Source: Ramlibacter sp. (GTDB lineage Bacteria; Pseudomonadota; Gammaproteobacteria; Burkholderiales; Burkholderiaceae_C). Taken from it: a DNA stretch of 64,000 nt. A model generated the notes under the pieces. That model was given only the letters and a program-made list of their open reading frames with translations, was not told the DNA's origin and made no database searches. A program made the position numbers and the translations under genes. Shown here one piece after another: positions 57,370-64,000 of this stretch. The stretch lies in NCBI GenBank assembly GCA_019635415.1, contig JAHBZN010000002.1, positions 744,001 to 808,000 on the forward strand, read 5' to 3'. Position 1 is the stretch's first letter. Each line of letters begins with the position of its first letter.

Positions 57370-58473
57370 TCACCTTAGTTGTTCTTCGAGATGCGCCGCC
57401 ATGTTGTCGAACCCACTGACTACCGTGCAGTCCGAAAACCTGCTCAGTCCAATTCTTTTATCGGACAGAAGATTGGCGAGCTTTCTGTCCGTATAAAGAG
57501 CATCCGCCACAGGAAGTGCGGATGCTGCCACCATGAAGTCGCTCGGATCTCCGTTCTGGTATCGGCGTTGTGGATCGAATCGCATCAATCCATACAGTGA
57601 ACTCAATACTCTTAGCGTTGGCAGTGCTCGTGAGGTTGGTGTCTCATGCCAGTGGTATTGCGCCTCAAGTGCGTATCGCTTAATTTCTGGTTGAGAAAGG
57701 GTTACCCCTTCCTCTCTGAACCATGCGGCGATGCAGCCCGTCAATTCAACAAATATACCGGTATTGAGGTTCACCATTTCCGACTGATGCTCGGCCTTTC
57801 CGTTGTTGAGGTCTGTAATGCCGCGAGAGTTGTCCCACTTCGCCCCAGGAAACGTACCGGCAACTTCCAACTGAAAGGAAAATGGCAGTTCTGACAAGGC
57901 ATCAAAGAATGCCTTGTTGAAAGTTTCTTTATCTACATGCGATTCGAGAAACCCGAGTGTAGAAATCGTCGGTATTCCCATCAGCTCGATGGGACTGCAT
58001 AAGAAATCTTCTAACCCTTCCGGCTCGTCCAGTTTGCCCATACGCAGCTTGCGCAACTCAGAACCAACGCGATCAGAAAAGGGGCTGATGCAAAACCCTT
58101 GGGATAGCTCATCAACCAGTCGAGTAAGCGTTTCTCGTGTCGCCGGGTCAGTCATCGAATCCAGCTCGAAGTACGTCGGAACGCCGATGGGAAATGCAAA
58201 TCGTCCCGTCTGAACAGCCCGTTCAATGCTTGCCCCAAACGCCTTCATTGCGGGCGTGAGACTCATCTTGTTCCGCCGAAAGTCCGACACGCACTTCCAT
58301 GCGTTCGTATCGAGATAGACCAGTTTGAGCAAACTCGCGCGGGCGGCTCTTTCGCTGCGTCGCGTTTTAATGTGGTCGTAGAGAGATACCTGGGGATGGC
58401 CCCGATGTACCTCAATGTAATGGCTGATCCGATTAGCGGATGCGCGGGCGGCTGAATCGAAAGATGACGACAT
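57370..58473 (-). CDS. PIN-like nuclease domain protein, first gene of transposon operon
   Basis: A 367-residue protein. KLVYLDTNAWKCVSD (Asp55) opens a PIN-like fold, Glu103 lies in VPTYFELDSM, and GDPSDFMVAASAL followed by ADALYTDRKLANLL near the C-terminus gives the remaining acidic residues (about Asp312 and Asp329). The roughly 200-residue insertion between the two halves is much longer than in small VapC toxins. PIN proteins are usually metal-dependent RNases. No VapB-like antitoxin is encoded next to it. ATG at 58473; a TTG at 58500 is in frame and close to AGGAG. The upstream region to the IS (58501-58563) is AT-rich and should hold the promoter, but I see no strong match. Confidence 0.75.
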   Translation of the reverse strand: MSSSFDSAARASANRISHYIEVHRGHPQVSLYDHIKTRRSERAARASLLKLVYLDTNAWKCVSDFRRNKMSLTPAMKAFGASIERAVQTGRFAFPIGVPTYFELDSMTDPATRETLTRLVDELSQGFCISPFSDRVGSELRKLRMGKLDEPEGLEDFLCSPIELMGIPTISTLGFLESHVDKETFNKAFFDALSELPFSFQLEVAGTFPGAKWDNSRGITDLNNGKAEHQSEMVNLNTGIFVELTGCIAAWFREEGVTLSQPEIKRYALEAQYHWHETPTSRALPTLRVLSSLYGLMRFDPQRRYQNGDPSDFMVAASALPVADALYTDRKLANLLSDKRIGLSRFSDCTVVSGFDNMAAHLEEQLR

Positions 58474-58613
58474 GGGATGTTCGAGTAAGCTCCTGCTCAA
58501 TTATGGAAATGTAATTTGCAGCCTAGTGCGATGGGTTAATTAACCTGCTTCCGATAGGGTACATGAACCGCCCCGGATTTTGAGGAGGCTCTTTTCTCTG
58601 AGAGGATTGAGCC

Positions 58614-58940
58614 ATGAGCAAGAAGTCGAACAAGTTTTCACCCGAGGTCCGCGAACGTGCCGTTCGCATGGTGCAGGAGCACAGAGGCGAGTACCCCTCG
58701 CTGTGGGCTGCCATCGAATCCATTGCCCCCAAGATCGGCTGCGTGCCGCAAACCCTCAACGAATGGGTCAAGCGCGATGAGATCGACACCGGTGCTCGGG
58801 CTGGCGTCACGACGAGCGAGCTGCAGCGTTTGAAGGAACTCGAACGCGAGAACAAGGAGTTGCGCAAGGCCAACGAGATCCTGAAGCTGGCCAGCGCGTT
58901 TTTCGCCCAGGCGGAGCTCGACCGCCGTCTGAAGTCCTGA
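58614..58940 (+). CDS. IS3 transposase OrfA (HTH), right copy
   Basis: Identical 108-residue protein to the left copy (MSKKSNKF to LDRRLKS). Helix-turn-helix plus a C-terminal zipper. Its stop overlaps the start of the orfB frame, the usual place for -1 programmed frameshifting in this family. Confidence 0.93.
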   Translation: MSKKSNKFSPEVRERAVRMVQEHRGEYPSLWAAIESIAPKIGCVPQTLNEWVKRDEIDTGARAGVTTSELQRLKELERENKELRKANEILKLASAFFAQAELDRRLKS

Positions 58941-59844
58941 ACGACTTCGTCGATCAGCATCGACAGGCCTATGGGGTCGAGTCGATCTGCAAAGTGCTGC
59001 AGATCGCCCCGTCAGGCTATTGGCGCCATGCCGCCCGTCAACGCGACCCCCAGCTGCGCTGCGCGCGCGCCCAGCGTGACGGTGTCCTGGCGCCGCAGAT
59101 CGAGCGCGTTTGGCGGGCCAACATGCAGGTCTACGGTGCCCAGAAGGTCTGGAGGCAGCTCAACCGCGAGGGAGTCGCCATTGCCCGCTGCACGGTCGAG
59201 CGGTTGATGAAGCGCCTGGGCCTGCAGGGCGTACGCCGTGGCAAGGTGGTACGCACCACCCTCAGTGACATGAAGGCACCGTGCCCGCTGGACCGGGTCA
59301 ACAGGGTGTTCAAGGTCGATCGGCCCAACCAGCTTTGGGTTTCGGACTTCACCTACGTTTCAACCTGGCAGGGCTGGCTGTACGTGGCCTTCGTGATCGA
59401 CGTGTACGCCAGGCGCATCGTGGGCTGGCGGGTCAGCAGTTCCATGCACACGGACTTCGTTCTGGATGCGCTGGGACAGGCGCTGTATGCCAGGCAGCCC
59501 GAGCGCGATGGCGAGTTGATTCACCATTCCGACAGGGGCGCCCAATACGTCAGCTCCGCTACAGCGAACGGCTCGCAGAAGCTGGCATTGAGCCCTCTGT
59601 GGGCAGCAAGGGTGACAGCTACGACAACGCCCTGGCTGAAACGATCAACGGGCTGTACAAGGCCGAGGTGATCCATCGCCGCTCCTGGCCAACCCGTGAA
59701 TCGGTGGAGCTGGCCACGCTGCAATGGGTGGCCTGGTTCAATCATCACCGGCTGCTCGGACCCATTGGGTATATCCCGCCGGCAGAAGCTGAGGCAAACT
59801 ACTACCGGCAACTCGCCAGTCAAGCCTCCACGGTGGTGGCCTGA
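58934..59844 (+). pseudogene. IS3 transposase OrfB (DDE domain), frameshifted, right copy
   Basis: Same sequence and same one-base defect as the left copy, here at about 59555 (GTCAGC followed by TCCGC where ATCCGC is expected). The first frame ends at 59671 and the C-terminal part with the catalytic Glu continues to 59844 in another frame. The transposase is therefore probably inactive unless ribosomes slip a second time. Confidence 0.8.
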
Positions 59845-59955
59845 CTTAAACCAACCGGCCTCCATGAAACTCGGGGCGGTTCATTTTTCTCCTGTTTTGG
59901 CTTCATATGGAGTGGATGCCACCGCTGGAGTCCACCGAGTGCTGACCGGTCACCC

Positions 59956-61212
59956 TCAAAACCGCCCAGCCAGCCAGGCGCGCACCGCCGCGTTTTCCGT
60001 GAGGCCCATGGCCTGGGCATTGGCTTGCCGCGCGGCGTCGGCCTGGCCGGCCTGCGCCAGCAGGTGCGCGCGCGCTGCCCAGTAGGGCTGGTAATGCGCC
60101 ACGTTGTCTGCCGGCAGCGCATCCATCACCTTCAATGCGGCGGCGGGGCCTGCCGCTGCGGCCACGGCGCAGGCGCGGCTCACCTGGGCGCCCAGGCTGG
60201 GGCGCAGCGCCAGCAGGCCGTCATACAGCACCACCAGCGCCTGGGGCGGCACGGCCGCGCCCAGGCGCCGCTGGGTGTGGGCCGACTGGATGGCCGCCTC
60301 AAGCTGAAACGGGCCGGGCGCGCCGCGTCGAGCGGCGGCCAGCAGCAGGGCCTCGGCTTCTTCACGCTGCGCGTGGTTCCAGCGGGCGGTGTCCTGCTGG
60401 TCCAGCGGCACATAGGCCCCTTCCGTGCTGCGCCGCGCAGCGGCCCGCGCCTCGCAAAACAGCATCAGGGCCAGCAGGCCCGCAGGCTCGGGCTCGTTGG
60501 GCATCAGCGCGCAGAGGATGCGGCCCAGCTCGATCGCCTCGGTGGTCAGGCCGCGCCGCGCGGCGTCGGCGCCTTCCACGTCGTCCCAGCCCATGCCGTA
60601 GGCCGCGTAGATCCCGTCCAGCACATCCTGCAGGCGCTGTGGCAGGTCGCGGGCCTGGGGCGGTTCAAACGGAATGCCGGCCTCGCGGATGCGGGCCTTG
60701 GCCCGCACCAGCCGCTGGCCCAGCGTAGCGGGCGCCAACAGGAACGCACCGGCCATGCGCGACACGTCCAGGCCCAGCACGGCCTGCAGCATCAGCGGGG
60801 CCCGTGCGGCGGCCTGTACCGCAGGGTGGGCGCAGACGAACAGCAAGCGCAAGCGCTCGTCGGGCACGGCGCCCGAGGCGTCGTCCCAGATCAGCTCATC
60901 GGCCGTCGCCAGCAGGGTCTGGGCGGCGTCGGCAACGACCTGGCTGTGGCGCCACTCGTCCAGCGTCCGGCGGCGCGCCACGGTCAGCAGCCAGGCAGCC
61001 GGGTTCGCGGGCACGCCCTCTTGCGGCCAGCTTTCGAGCGCGCTGGCAAAGGCCTCAGCCAGAGCGTCCTCGGCCATGGCGATATCGCGCGTGCGTGCCG
61101 ACAGGATGGCCACAAGCCGGCCATACGATTCGCGAGCCGCCCGCTCGGCGGCCTGCGCCACGGCGGCGTTCGCGGCCTCTGCGCGCGGGCCGGCCGGGCT
61201 GGGCAGGCTCAC
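59956..61212 (-). CDS. ECF RNA polymerase sigma factor, ECF42-type with C-terminal TPR-like extension
   Basis: A 418-residue sigma factor. Region 2 lies around SYGRLVAILSARTRDIAMAEDALAEAF and WLLTVARRRTLDEWR, region 4 around ARMAPL-like ARAPLMLQAVLGLDVSRMAGAFLLAPATLGQRL. A long helical C-terminal half (about 200-418), as in DUF6596 proteins, ends with TPR-like repeats. ECF42 factors are typically paired with DGPF (YCII-related) proteins, and one lies directly upstream. The GTG start at 61212 overlaps its stop (GTGA), so translation is coupled. The role is probably control of that gene; the inducing stress is unknown. Confidence 0.9.
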   Translation of the reverse strand: MSLPSPAGPRAEAANAAVAQAAERAARESYGRLVAILSARTRDIAMAEDALAEAFASALESWPQEGVPANPAAWLLTVARRRTLDEWRHSQVVADAAQTLLATADELIWDDASGAVPDERLRLLFVCAHPAVQAAARAPLMLQAVLGLDVSRMAGAFLLAPATLGQRLVRAKARIREAGIPFEPPQARDLPQRLQDVLDGIYAAYGMGWDDVEGADAARRGLTTEAIELGRILCALMPNEPEPAGLLALMLFCEARAAARRSTEGAYVPLDQQDTARWNHAQREEAEALLLAAARRGAPGPFQLEAAIQSAHTQRRLGAAVPPQALVVLYDGLLALRPSLGAQVSRACAVAAAAGPAAALKVMDALPADNVAHYQPYWAARAHLLAQAGQADAARQANAQAMGLTENAAVRAWLAGRF

Positions 61213-61565
61213 TGCGCGGCGCGGACCATCACCGGGCGGACTTCCACGCCGCCGGTGGAGGCGCAGGGCGCGCGGGCGGCCCATTCGAGCGCCGCGTCGA
61301 GATGGTCCACGTCGATGATGAAGAAGCCGCCCAGCTGCTCCTTGGTGTCGGCGAACGGGCCGTCCTGCACACTGCGCTTGTCGCCGCGGATGCGCAGGCT
61401 GGTGGCGGTGGAGGGCGGGTCCAGCCCCTCGCCGCTGAGCACCACGCCCGACTGGTACATGGCGCCCACGTAGGCGTTCCACCCGGCCATGTAGGCCTCG
61501 GCGCGCTCGTCGGTGCGGCTGGCCACGTCTTCGGGCGAAATGTAGAACATCAGCATGTATTGCAT
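61209..61565 (-). CDS. YCII-related DGPF-domain protein
   Basis: A 118-residue protein starting MQYMLMFYI and containing the DGPF motif in SVQDGPFADTKEQLGGFFII. The fold is a ferredoxin-like YCII domain. Catalysis is unproven for the DGPF group. It is the standard partner of ECF42 sigma factors and its stop overlaps the sigma start. AGGAG lies 6 bases before the ATG, and an ECF42-type promoter lies 46 bases upstream. Confidence 0.92.
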   Translation of the reverse strand: MQYMLMFYISPEDVASRTDERAEAYMAGWNAYVGAMYQSGVVLSGEGLDPPSTATSLRIRGDKRSVQDGPFADTKEQLGGFFIIDVDHLDAALEWAARAPCASTGGVEVRPVMVRAAQ

Positions 61566-61610
61566 GGAAAACTCCTGAACAAAGGTTGGTGAGCAACAGC
61601 GCTCACCCCA

Positions 61611-61638
61611 TGTCGCGCCAGCGCGCCGCTTTTCGACA
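61611..61638 (-). promoter_or_regulatory. ECF42-type promoter for DGPF/sigma operon
   Basis: On the minus strand TGTCGA, 17 bases, then CGACA. This matches the TGTCGA (-35) and CGA(T/C)-type (-10) elements known for ECF42 targets, so the operon is probably autoregulated. Confidence 0.65.
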
Positions 61639-61655
61639 GCGGCCGGCGAATTATT

Positions 61656-62303
61656 TCAGGGGCGGATGCCGTCCGCCGCCAGATGCAGCACCCGGTCCGC
61701 CCGCGCGGCGGCGGCCTCGGAGTGGGTCACCAGCACCAGCGAGGCGCCTTCCAGCCGGGTCTGGTGGATCAGCAGGTCCATCACGCGCGCCGCCGTGGCG
61801 GGGTCGAGGTTGCCGGTGGGCTCGTCGGCCAGCAGCAGGCGGGGGCGGTGCACCAGCGCGCGGGCAATGGCCACGCGCTGCAGTTGCCCGCCGCTGAGCT
61901 GCTGCGGCAGCCGGTCGCCCAGGCCGGCCAGACCCACGGCGTCCAGCACCTGCGCCACGCGGGCGGCATCGGGCTGACCCAGCAGCAGCAGGGGCAGGGC
62001 CACGTTTTGCGCCACGTCCAGGTGCGGCAGCACATGAAAGGCCTGAAACACGAAGCCCACCTTGCCCCGCCGCAGCAGCGCGGTCTGCTCGTCGCTCAGG
62101 CGGCCCAGGTCGGTGCCGTCCAGCACCACGGTGCCGGCGCTCCAGCTGTCCAGGCCCGCCAGGCAGTTGAGCAGGGTGGACTTGCCCACGCCCGACTCGC
62201 CCACGATGGCCACGAACTCGGCGGGCGCCACGGTGAAGGTCACGTTGGCAAACACCGGCGTGTCGCCGTACTGCTTGGCCAGGCCGGTCACCTCCAGGCT
62301 CAT
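61656..62303 (-). CDS. LolD-like ABC transporter ATP-binding protein
   Basis: A 215-residue ATPase of the LolD/MacB group. Walker [12 protein letters not shown], signature [15 protein letters not shown], Walker [14 protein letters not shown]. Such ATPases pair with FtsX-type permeases. None is adjacent, but one is encoded at 46045-48603 on the same strand, together with a lipocalin-like protein. The ATG at 62303 overlaps the miaA stop (ATGA). The gap downstream to the DGPF gene (61566-61655) probably marks one edge of the insertion that split the operon. Confidence 0.92.
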   Translation of the reverse strand: MSLEVTGLAKQYGDTPVFANVTFTVAPAEFVAIVGESGVGKSTLLNCLAGLDSWSAGTVVLDGTDLGRLSDEQTALLRRGKVGFVFQAFHVLPHLDVAQNVALPLLLLGQPDAARVAQVLDAVGLAGLGDRLPQQLSGGQLQRVAIARALVHRPRLLLADEPTGNLDPATAARVMDLLIHQTRLEGASLVLVTHSEAAAARADRVLHLAADGIRP

Positions 62304-63235
62304 GCCAGCTCCTGCGCGAGCGCAACCACGCGCTCCAGGGCGTCGGGTGCGTCGCAGGCCACCACGTGGCGCTCGGGCATGCTGCGCAGCCACGTGAGCT
62401 GGCGTTTGGCCAGCTGCCGCGTGGCAAAGATGCCGCGGTCGCGCAGCTCGGCCCCGTCGAAGGCGCCGTCCAGGTGTTCCCAGGTCTGGCGGTAGCCCAC
62501 GCAGCGCATGCTGGGCAGGTCGGGGGTGAGGTCGCCGCGCGCGCGCAGGGCCTGCACCTCCGCCACCAGGCCGTCGGCCAGCATGGCTTCAAAACGCGCG
62601 GCAATGCGCTCATGCAGCCAGGCCCTGTGGGCCGGTTCAAGGGAAATCAGGGCTGTAGCCTTTATGGGGTGGTCACTTTGTGCTCTTTTTTTTGTAGCAT
62701 GAAAGGCCGACAGCGGCCGCCCCGTCACGCGCCACACCTCTAGCGCGCGCTGGATGCGCTGGGCGTCATGGGGGGCCAGCCGCGCGGCCGTGGCGGGGTC
62801 GGCCTGCGCCAGTTCGGCGTGCAGCGCGGGCCAGCCGCGCTCGCGGCTTTCGGCCTCGATGCGGGCGCGCACCTGCGGGTCGGCCGGGGGCATCTCGTCC
62901 AGGCCGTCGAACAGGGCCTTGAAATACAGCATCGTTCCACCCACCAGCAGCGGGCGTTTGCCACGGGCCTGGATGTCGGCGACGAGCCGCGTGGCATCAG
63001 CCACGAACTCGGCGGCGCTGTAGGCCTGCTGCGGGTCGCGGATGTCGATCAGGTGGTGGGGCACGGCCGCGCGTTCGGCCGCCGTGGGCTTGGCGGTGCC
63101 GATGTCCATGCCCCGGTAGACCAGCGCCGAGTCCACGCTGATGATCTCGACGGGGCCGCGCTGGGCCAGGGCCAGTGCCGCCGCCGTCTTGCCCGATGCG
63201 GTGGGCCCGGCCAGGCACAGGGGCGTGGTGATCAT
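62300..63235 (-). CDS. miaA: tRNA dimethylallyltransferase MiaA
   Basis: A 311-residue enzyme that adds a dimethylallyl group to A37 of UNN-decoding tRNAs. P-loop [15 protein letters not shown], then [20 protein letters not shown] and [12 protein letters not shown], and near the C-terminus [14 protein letters not shown] repeat-derived insertion (copy G, encoding THKK-like [15 protein letters not shown]) lies around residues 180-195, in a loop. It overlaps the downstream ATPase gene by 4 bp. Confidence 0.96.
   Translation of the reverse strand: MITTPLCLAGPTASGKTAAALALAQRGPVEIISVDSALVYRGMDIGTAKPTAAERAAVPHHLIDIRDPQQAYSAAEFVADATRLVADIQARGKRPLLVGGTMLYFKALFDGLDEMPPADPQVRARIEAESRERGWPALHAELAQADPATAARLAPHDAQRIQRALEVWRVTGRPLSAFHATKKRAQSDHPIKATALISLEPAHRAWLHERIAARFEAMLADGLVAEVQALRARGDLTPDLPSMRCVGYRQTWEHLDGAFDGAELRDRGIFATRQLAKRQLTWLRSMPERHVVACDAPDALERVVALAQELA
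62650..62701 (-). repeat. dispersed hairpin repeat, copy G (in miaA)
   Basis: Plus strand GGGCTGTAGCCTTTATGG, spacer, then TTTTTTTTGTAGCATG. Shares the CTGTAGCC and GTAGC ends of the family. It keeps the miaA frame open. Confidence 0.45.
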
Positions 63236-63256
63236 GGCCGCGTCACCATGGCCGCG

Positions 63257-64000
63257 TCATCGGGCCGCGGCGGGCAGTGAGACGTCGCCATGGCGCTGCA
63301 CCAGCACCCAGGCAAAGAACGCAATCACCGCGCTCCAGAACCACACGCCATTGACCAGCGGGAACACCGTGCCGTCGATGCGCCAGCCCAGCCAGGCGCC
63401 CACGCCAAACGCCACCAGCGTGAGGAAGCAGCCTGACAGCGCCGAGGCCGCGCCCGCCATGCGCGCGAACGGCGCCACCGCGCCCACCTGGGTGCAGGGC
63501 TGGTGAATGCCATGGCCCACCATGAACAGGTAGTGCGGCAGCAGGAAGGCCCACCAGGTGTGCACGCCGGCCAGCGCCAGCAGGCCCATGAGGGTGCCGC
63601 CGCCCAGGCTCAGGAACGCCGCGATGCGCACCGCGCCCTGCAGCCCCACGCGCGGCAGCAGGCGCCGGCAGATGAAAGTGCCACCGATGTAGGCCAGCGA
63701 GGCGCTGGCCATGGCCAGCCCGTACATCGGGCGCGAAATCTCATACACCCGCAGGAACACGAACGACGACGCGGCCAGGAAGGTGAACAGTCCGCCGTAG
63801 CTCGCGGCCAGCAGGCCCGACCACGCCAGAAAGCCCGGGTGCCGCACGATGGTGGCCCAGTTGCCCACCAGCACGCGCGGGTGCAGCGGGGTGCGCGCCG
63901 TCACCGTCTCCTCGAAGCGGCGAAACAGCAGCAGCCATAGCGCGCCGCCAAACACCGCCACCACCGCCAGGGCCCAGCGCCAGCCCATCAGCGGCGTGAG
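63257..64000 (-). CDS. MFS transporter, Bcr/CflA family, 5' end outside window
   Basis: The last 248 or so codons of a drug-resistance type MFS transporter. About seven helices are visible. Features such as PLMGWRWALAVVAVFGG at the window edge and GLAMASASLAYIGGTFICRR are usual for the second half of Bcr/CflA proteins. The start lies beyond base 64000. It ends 21 bp before miaA on the same strand, so the two may be cotranscribed. Confidence 0.88.
   Translation of the reverse strand, partial: LTPLMGWRWALAVVAVFGGALWLLLFRRFEETVTARTPLHPRVLVGNWATIVRHPGFLAWSGLLAASYGGLFTFLAASSFVFLRVYEISRPMYGLAMASASLAYIGGTFICRRLLPRVGLQGAVRIAAFLSLGGGTLMGLLALAGVHTWWAFLLPHYLFMVGHGIHQPCTQVGAVAPFARMAGAASALSGCFLTLVAFGVGAWLGWRIDGTVFPLVNGVWFWSAVIAFFAWVLVQRHGDVSLPAAAR

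Larger units (their letters stand above)
54214..59883. mobile_element. IS3-family composite transposon carrying a three-gene operon
   Basis: Two 1320-bp IS copies in inverted orientation enclose about 3.0 kb. Outer flanks are TTT on the left (54211-54213) and TTT on the right (59884-59886), consistent with a 3-bp target duplication of the whole unit. The inner flanks (GTG and ACA) do not match each other or the outer ones, so each IS did not insert separately. The enclosed genes have lower GC content than the chromosome. Confidence 0.8.
58564..59883 (+). mobile_element. IS3-family insertion sequence, right copy
   Basis: Same 1320-bp element as at 54214-55533 but in the opposite orientation. 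Begins TGAACCGCCCCGGATTTTG and ends in the complement of TGAACCGCCCCGAGTTTC. Followed by TTTTTCTCC. Encodes orfA and the same frameshifted orfB. Confidence 0.93.

Noticed and set aside
57370..58473. Simple VapC toxin of a toxin-antitoxin pair
   Set aside because: The protein is more than twice the length of VapC and no small antitoxin gene precedes it; the downstream partners are large enzymes.
59545..59560. A second programmed frameshift in orfB of the IS
   Set aside because: There is no slippery heptamer or downstream stem at this place; a simple one-base deletion explains the change of frame better.

Overview
The window is high-GC chromosomal DNA from a betaproteobacterium, most likely Burkholderiales and close to Comamonadaceae. 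The evidence is the order rpsO-pnp-quinone oxidoreductase-tpiA-secG-tRNA-Leu-nuoA-N, the DUF2818/NUDIX/DUF1178 genes that follow nuoN, and a small hairpin repeat scattered through genes. It is mostly housekeeping DNA with one clear accessory block at about 53.0-59.9 kb, where GC content drops.

1-7.4 kb: a nitrate/nitrite assimilation uptake locus on the minus strand. It holds a Tat-exported NrtA-type binding protein, an NrtB-type permease, one polypeptide with two ATPase domains, and then a PilJ-domain/Hpt sensor protein that runs off the window. Upstream on the same strand lies a NasR-type NIT-ANTAR antiterminator. The nrtA leader carries a sigma54-type promoter, two hexaloop hairpins of the ANTAR type and a terminator whose 5' arm overlaps the second hairpin, so the whole NasR attenuation circuit can be read.

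7.5-20.1 kb: tsaD converging on an Hsp20 gene across a 26-bp palindrome, a Leu/Ile/Val-type binding protein, an aminotransferase, and then a group II intron region with a reverse transcriptase/HNH protein in the rpsO leader. The intron's domain V/VI lies about 570 bp beyond the reverse transcriptase gene, with a DUF1232 gene and a second rpsO-like promoter in between. rpsO, pnp, a quinone oxidoreductase, tpiA, secG and tRNA-Leu(GAG) follow.

20.2-36 kb: the complete 14-gene complex I operon nuoA-N, then DUF2818, NUDIX and DUF1178 genes. 36-43.8 kb: an MsbA-like exporter diverging from a MarR-NodT-EmrA-EmrB tripartite efflux operon, then rdgC.

43.9-48.6 and 61.7-63.2 kb: a lipocalin-like protein, a cysteine-synthase-like enzyme and an FtsX-type permease on one side, and a LolD-like ATPase with miaA on the other, all on the minus strand. 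They look like one ancestral operon split by about 13 kb of added genes. That insert holds a nitrile hydratase pair, a repeat lipoprotein, a threonine dehydratase, an acetyltransferase, two integron-type gene cassettes (one intact attC, no integrase), a composite transposon and an ECF42-type sigma factor/DGPF pair.

The composite transposon (54214-59883) is bounded by two apparently identical inverted IS3-family copies that share the same one-base frameshift in orfB. Between them is a compact three-gene operon encoding a PIN-like nuclease, an HEXXH metallopeptidase (possibly Lit-like) and a PD-(D/E)XK nuclease-like protein. This is the best candidate in the window for an undescribed defence or toxin system.
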